Assembly (NCBI RefSeq): GCF_000379725.1
Contig: NZ_KB903663.1
Span: 62,001 to 126,000 of the forward strand
Length of the DNA: 64,000 nucleotides
Reading direction: 5' to 3'
Origin: Cytophaga aurantiaca DSM 3654
GTDB taxonomy: Bacteria > Bacteroidota > Bacteroidia > Cytophagales > Cytophagaceae
Notes under the pieces: model-generated
What the model saw: only the letters and a program-made list of their open reading frames with translations
What the model was told of the DNA's origin: nothing
Database searches by the model: none
Translations under genes and position numbers: made by a program
Shown here: piece by piece, positions 60,425 through 64,000 of the stretch
Position numbering within the stretch: position 1 is the first letter of the stretch
Layout of the letters: every line of letters starts with the position of its first letter

Positions 60425-61867
60425 ATGAATGTGAGAAACTACATGTTACTGTCCGCCACAAGCATTGTCTTTATTATTTGCTCCTGCAATAAAAAACAAG
60501 ACACGTCTTCTACTCCACTGGTACATAATGCAGCAGAACAAACCCGTGCAGACTCTATTCTTTCCAGTATTGGAGGTCAAACCAAAATCGTTAAGATCAA
60601 TCCTTCAAAAGAAAATAATATTATTTCTAAAAAGGGAATTCAATTTTCGATCCCTGCAAACGCATTTGTTACAAAAGACGGATTGAAACCAAAAGGGAAC
60701 GTACAGGTAACAATTTCAGAATATCACAATCCGGCAGATATATTGGTTTCAAAAATTCCAATGCTGTATCAAACAAAAAACGGTGCTGCTCAAATGGAAT
60801 CCGCAGGAATGTTTTCAATTACGGCAACCGCAAAAGATGAAGAGCTACAGCTCGCACCGAATAAAGATATTGCTGTTCAGGTTCCTTCAAAAAAATCCGA
60901 CATAAATTTTAATTTATATTATTTCGACCCAATTGCAAATGCATGGGTACAAACAGTTGATTCATTATCCATAGATCAAACTGAACCGAAAGCCCACCAT
61001 GCACCTTCCGGAAAAACATCCATACAAATTGTAGATGCCGGAATCAATGTGGAATGGTCAGCAGTAGAAGCGAATAAACGTATGATTGATGGAAAAGTAA
61101 TTTCTCTTGTAAAGCCCGATTGTAGTTATAAAAATACAGATTTCAATTTCACGGTTGCTACCGATAATTTTCCTGAATTGAATCTGTATAAAGATCTTGT
61201 CTGGATTGGCTCTGCCAACAAAGACGACAGACAAGTTGAAGCCGCATTTGATAACGATCAATTCATCAATGCATCCATTATAGAAAGAGAAACTCCATTA
61301 AACAGATACCTGATGGCCTTCCAATTCAGACATACGAAGTTCAATGCATACATGAAAATTGCAAGTAAGTCTGAAGCCTGTGAATTGAATGAAGAACTCT
61401 ATTTGTCTTATTATGATAGCCGTCCGGTAGATGAAAATAAAATTGAAAAGATTGCAACAAAAGCAAAAAAGTCTAAAAGCCAGTCAACCATTTTTAGAAG
61501 TTTTGCGATCAATAAATTAGGTTTGTGGAATTGCGATCGTTTATATGTATTGACCGCAAAGATGAATATTACGCCGCGATTCAGAAGTATTACTACGGGT
61601 GAATCTTACGAATCAACTACGACTTATATGATCGATAAAAAAATAAATTCTGTCTGGACCTTCACCAATAATATTATTACGCTGGATCCGGATTCCGATA
61701 ACATTATTTTATTTATAAATGGTAAAGGAAAAATCTGTTATGCACGTTTAAATAAATTATCTAAAACACATAAGGAAAAAGAAATTAATTTAATTATTGA
61801 TGTGGAAGAAATGGAAGAGAATCCGGACAATACAGAGGCGTTAGATAAACTGTTGCAGAGCATATAA
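60425..61867 (+). CDS. Hypothetical lipoprotein
   Basis: 480 residues. A lipoprotein signal ends FIICSC (Cys near residue 19-21). The next part (IISKKGIQFSIPANAFVTKDG, GNVQVTISEYHNPADIL, GAAQMESAGMFSITATA) looks like a beta-rich ZU5-like or surface domain seen in several Bacteroidota lipoproteins. The C-terminal half is unassigned. It is a single gene with a hairpin at 61873-61913 after it. I give no function. Confidence 0.72.
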   Translation: MNVRNYMLLSATSIVFIICSCNKKQDTSSTPLVHNAAEQTRADSILSSIGGQTKIVKINPSKENNIISKKGIQFSIPANAFVTKDGLKPKGNVQVTISEYHNPADILVSKIPMLYQTKNGAAQMESAGMFSITATAKDEELQLAPNKDIAVQVPSKKSDINFNLYYFDPIANAWVQTVDSLSIDQTEPKAHHAPSGKTSIQIVDAGINVEWSAVEANKRMIDGKVISLVKPDCSYKNTDFNFTVATDNFPELNLYKDLVWIGSANKDDRQVEAAFDNDQFINASIIERETPLNRYLMAFQFRHTKFNAYMKIASKSEACELNEELYLSYYDSRPVDENKIEKIATKAKKSKSQSTIFRSFAINKLGLWNCDRLYVLTAKMNITPRFRSITTGESYESTTTYMIDKKINSVWTFTNNIITLDPDSDNIILFINGKGKICYARLNKLSKTHKEKEINLIIDVEEMEENPDNTEALDKLLQSI

Positions 61868-61872
61868 AAGTA

Positions 61873-61913
61873 AGATTGCTGTATGGATCCAATCATGATC
61901 GGTACAGCGATCT
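61873..61913. terminator. Bidirectional terminator
   Basis: AGATTGCTGTATGGATC (61873-61889) pairs with GATCGGTACAGCGATCT (61897-61913) with some G-U or mismatched pairs. It lies between two converging genes. Confidence 0.7.
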
Positions 61914-61914
61914 T

Positions 61915-62511
61915 TTATGCGAATAGTCGAAATGTTAATCTGATAATAATAAATAAACTGTGAACTAGTAAATACAATGTCAAATTGCGTTCGCCCAAAT
62001 TTACATACTTATTTTTCAATAAAACTGTGCCGCATAAAGCTGCTATCGGGTAAAATAAAAACTTACTATATGTCGCCCAAAATCCATGCAAAACAAGTAT
62101 GCTAATAGCCATAGCAAATTGTACAATTAGACATAAGCTTAACATCAACATTTCATACCGTACTACCTTTGATGTAGTCTTTACAGAATTGTATAAAAAT
62201 AAACATGTCATGATCATACTACCTAACAAGCCGCCAAAGAACATTATGGGCCCAAACGGCCAGTGCATAATTCTAAATAAATCTCCAATGCTCCCAAGTA
62301 TAAGGAGACCTATAACAATTGAATACAGCCAATCTGTTTTTTTATTTTCGAAAATCAGATGCCACAGAAAAATAAATTCAGCAACATACGCCACCCAAAC
62401 AAATGATTGACTTGCAGAATCGGCAAGTATCAATAGTGTTTTACTGATTATAAGCAAAAGCAAAGGTGCTATTGCAAAGAGTTGTGTCGAACGTTTAATA
62501 TTACTAATCAC
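61915..62511 (-). CDS. Six-span hypothetical membrane protein
   Basis: 198 residues and about six membrane spans, with HWPFGPIMFFGGLLGSMIMT near residue 85. A faint likeness to GldL-type gliding membrane proteins (MHWPFGP and FFGGLLG) and to lysoplasmalogenases was noted, but neither is convincing. It lies 48 bp after a 142-residue membrane gene in the same direction; family E repeats lie between. The function is unknown. Confidence 0.65.
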   Translation of the reverse strand: MISNIKRSTQLFAIAPLLLLIISKTLLILADSASQSFVWVAYVAEFIFLWHLIFENKKTDWLYSIVIGLLILGSIGDLFRIMHWPFGPIMFFGGLLGSMIMTCLFLYNSVKTTSKVVRYEMLMLSLCLIVQFAMAISILVLHGFWATYSKFLFYPIAALCGTVLLKNKYVNLGERNLTLYLLVHSLFIIIRLTFRLFA

Positions 62512-62529
62512 TATTTATATCTAATTTTT

Positions 62530-62561
62530 ACTGACCACTGTCTAACGACCACTGACCACTA
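62530..62561. repeat. Repeat family E, two 14-bp units
   Basis: ACTGACCACTGTCT (62530-62543) and AACGACCACTGACC (62544-62557). The next bases ACTATA hold the stop TAG of the 142-residue gene (62561-62559, minus). The word matches 53706-53747. Confidence 0.75.
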
Positions 62562-62987
62562 TATCAAATCATCATCCTCTTCTTCTATATATTCAAGATT
62601 CCGTTTGTACACCTGATACAAGATCCAGCTGAACGGATAGATCCAGATAACATCGTTAAATACATTTACCCAGAAAAAGGAAGCATCTAACTGATTGGTA
62701 AAAATATAATGTATCGAACCGATTGGCCCTAATATCTTTCCGATCAAACCAACCATTATAAGCGGCCAGTAACGTGCCGGATCACGCGAAGCAAAATAAT
62801 ACGCAATCCCATACACTCCAACCAACATACCAACACATTGCAAAACGATAATGACAAATATAGAATCGCTGTCGTCAAATAAAATCACTTTGGGATAAGC
62901 CAAAATCAATACCCCCCAAAAAATATTGTATATGGCCGCTAAAGTCATAATGAGTCTTGATATGACCCGAATCGTTTCTTGTTTCAT
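62559..62987 (-). CDS. Four-span hypothetical membrane protein
   Basis: 142 residues with four membrane spans and a very acidic C-terminus (LEYIEEEDDDLI). The second loop carries YFASRDPARYW, a basic cytoplasmic stretch. I do not recognise the family. It is the upstream member of a pair with the six-span gene. The stop codon is part of a family E repeat. Confidence 0.65.
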   Translation of the reverse strand: MKQETIRVISRLIMTLAAIYNIFWGVLILAYPKVILFDDSDSIFVIIVLQCVGMLVGVYGIAYYFASRDPARYWPLIMVGLIGKILGPIGSIHYIFTNQLDASFFWVNVFNDVIWIYPFSWILYQVYKRNLEYIEEEDDDLI

Positions 62988-63178
62988 AAATGGTCTTTGG
63001 TTAATAGTATAATATATCTATTTTTTATGACAATTTATATTTTCAGATGATACGTTTTTATCCGTGAAGCGGTTGTGAATACCCGCATTTATAGCTGCTG
63101 AAAAGAGATTTCAAGGCCATTTTGTTAAAATTTACCATTCAATAACGATCATAGGCACATTTACTTATTCTTTATGGT

Positions 63179-63186
63179 TATATTTG
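63179..63186 (+). promoter_or_regulatory. Promoter -7 box of the J-domain/KTSC gene
   Basis: TATATTTG, an exact TAnnTTTG, 29 bases before the ATG at 63215. No TTTG is seen at the usual -33 position. Bases 62988-63178 hold no gene. Confidence 0.5.
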
Positions 63187-63214
63187 TAGCGTTAAAATCA
63201 GAATTACAGGAAAT

Positions 63215-63667
63215 ATGAAAAAGGTAGCCGATTATAGAAAACTATTAGGCGTAGATAAAACTGTTGAATTAAAGGAGTTAAAAACCATTTACCGGAATTT
63301 AATGAAGGAATGGCATCCGGATAAATTCAACGACAATGAAACTGCAAAGCTTGAAGCAGAAGAAAAAAGTAAAGAGTTTATTGAAGCATACAATTTCTTA
63401 ATGAGCATTGCTCCAGAAACAGTTGAATCGTTCAAAGAAGAATTTCTTCATACAATCACAAACGCAAGTATGATCGATTACCAATACAAAGCACGTGTAT
63501 TAGAAGTAAAATATTCTGACGGTGCTGTGTACGAATTCTTTGATGTGCCAAGCAACATTTATAACAAATTATTAAACTCAGATGTACCGGGAAGATTTGT
63601 TCGTCGTAATATTTGTGGTGGCGAATTTGTTTACAGAAAGACTGCAAACCCTGCGAATGTAGACTAG
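63215..63667 (+). CDS. J-domain/KTSC fusion protein
   Basis: 150 residues. The N-terminal about 70 residues are a J-domain with DYRKLLGVDKTVELKELKTI and the HPD motif in EWHPDKFND. The C-terminal half is a KTSC domain: MIDYQYKARVLEVKYSDGAVYEF with VPGRFVRRNI. The J-domain should stimulate an Hsp70 such as the DnaK coded at 25022-26920. KTSC is often seen with RNA- or lysyl-tRNA-synthetase-related proteins. Its function here is unknown. A strong terminator follows. Confidence 0.85.
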   Translation: MKKVADYRKLLGVDKTVELKELKTIYRNLMKEWHPDKFNDNETAKLEAEEKSKEFIEAYNFLMSIAPETVESFKEEFLHTITNASMIDYQYKARVLEVKYSDGAVYEFFDVPSNIYNKLLNSDVPGRFVRRNICGGEFVYRKTANPANVD

Positions 63668-63696
63668 TTCAACGTTTGAGGTTTAACAAATAAAAA

Positions 63697-63721
63697 AAGA
63701 GAGGCTGAATAGTCTCTCTTT
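63697..63721 (+). terminator. Terminator of the J-domain/KTSC gene
   Basis: AGAGAGGCT pairs with AGTCTCTCT across GAAT, with A- and T-runs outside. Confidence 0.85.
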
Positions 63722-63739
63722 TTTTATGCACTCTTTCGC

Positions 63740-63927
63740 TTAAGGCCTAAGGCGAAAAGCCTAAAGCTTATGATGCATTTTGATTCAGCAAGACTTTTGT
63801 TTTTAAAAGCTTTAAGTCTTAGGCTTTCTGCATTAAGCATTAAAAAGAGCTGCTGTTATATTTAACAGCAGCTCTCTTAATAAGAAACGCAAAAGCATTA
63901 GGCGTTTGGCGTTAAGCCTTATGCTTA
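63740..63927. repeat. Repeat family G (AAGGCCTAAGGC-type) inverted copies
   Basis: AAGGCCTAAGGCGAAAAGCC and TAAAGCTTA at 63741-63770 pair in part with AAAGCTTTAAGTCTTAGGC at 63807-63825. AAGCATTAGGCGTTTGGCG and TTAAGCCTTATGC (63893-63925) continue. No gene is seen from 63722 to 63924. The stop of the last gene lies at the edge. Confidence 0.6.
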
Positions 63928-64000
63928 CAAAGACACATTATCCAAATTCAAAAACTGAAGATTACCATCTTCACCAAGTGTGATCCCTACAACACTTTCT
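63925..64000 (-). CDS. C-terminal end of a gene running out of the window
   Basis: Minus-strand codons from 63999 to 63925 read ESVVGITLGEDGNLQFLNL, then DNVSL and stop TAA (63927-63925). The frame is open to the window edge and the next bases form a repeat. It is too short to name. The Gly-Glu-Asp-Gly turn suggests a beta-rich domain. The start lies beyond 64000. Confidence 0.5.
   Translation of the reverse strand, partial: ESVVGITLGEDGNLQFLNLDNVSL

Noticed and set aside
61915-62511. Lysoplasmalogenase (YhhN) or GldL assignment
   Set aside because: Only the span count and one WPFGP-type motif agree; not enough to name it.
1-64000. tRNA, rRNA or insertion-sequence genes
   Set aside because: No transposase-like ORF, terminal inverted repeats with a target duplication, or tRNA-like cloverleaf was recognised by eye in the gaps; a tRNA scan would be the decisive test.

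Overview
The window looks like a chromosomal segment of a member of the Bacteroidota, most like a gliding cytophagal bacterium of the Cytophaga type. The reasons are low G+C (judged by eye), promoters of the TAnnTTTG (-7) type, a type IX secretion C-terminal sorting domain, GldN-like modules, many lipoproteins, and an arginine cluster built around the ArgF' transcarbamylase typical of this phylum. I see no rRNA, tRNA, prophage, transposase or CRISPR array. Most of the DNA is densely coding. The gaps are filled with several families of short palindromic or tandem repeats.

Layout. 1-11,058: a lipoprotein, a KefB-type K+/H+ antiporter with its KefF-like flavoprotein, a SprT-type metalloprotease, a hidden 59-residue lipoprotein (4753-4932), the ribosome-assembly GTPases Der and Era, a DUF2071 gene broken by a one-base frameshift near 8445, and a three-gene membrane operon with an MBOAT acyltransferase. 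11,334-15,841: HrpB helicase and a secreted protein with GldN-like modules. 15,901-24,555: pyrophosphatase, then an operon of a 1099-residue TPR/MORN-repeat protein, two DUF3857/transglutaminase-like proteins (one with its triad, one without) and a short-chain dehydrogenase. 25,022-28,976: DnaK, with a sigma-54-like promoter, then IspD, a NUDIX hydrolase and a YehS-like protein.

29,081-32,408 is the most interesting locus. It holds an ECF sigma factor, a ZAS-type anti-sigma factor, a Cys-rich precursor with six KCG motifs, a DUF692/MNIO oxidase, a DUF2063 partner and a DoxX protein. This is a bufferin/HvfABCD-type copper-sequestering RiPP operon with its own stress-sigma module, and a hairpin sits between the precursor gene and the enzymes.

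32,492-36,689: two sensor kinases flanking a DUF1653 gene. 36,790-46,958: a minus-strand arginine operon (GNAT acetyltransferase, argG, argC, argD, two parvulins, argF', a four-helix-bundle gene, argB, argE, argH). It has a canonical promoter at 47,237-47,267 and a long structured leader. 47,593-53,204: PurU, UmuD, UmuC, a DEAD-box helicase and a ClC transporter. 53,313-60,145: a small cytochrome c, a di-haem peroxidase and a 1460-residue secreted protein with a phytase-like domain, two near-identical PhoX-like domains and a T9SS tail. 60,425-64,000: a lipoprotein, two membrane proteins, a J-domain/KTSC fusion and the end of one more gene.

A pattern runs through the whole window: at least 13 genes end exactly at, or inside, one of these intergenic repeats, so that the repeat supplies the stop codon and sometimes the last few residues.
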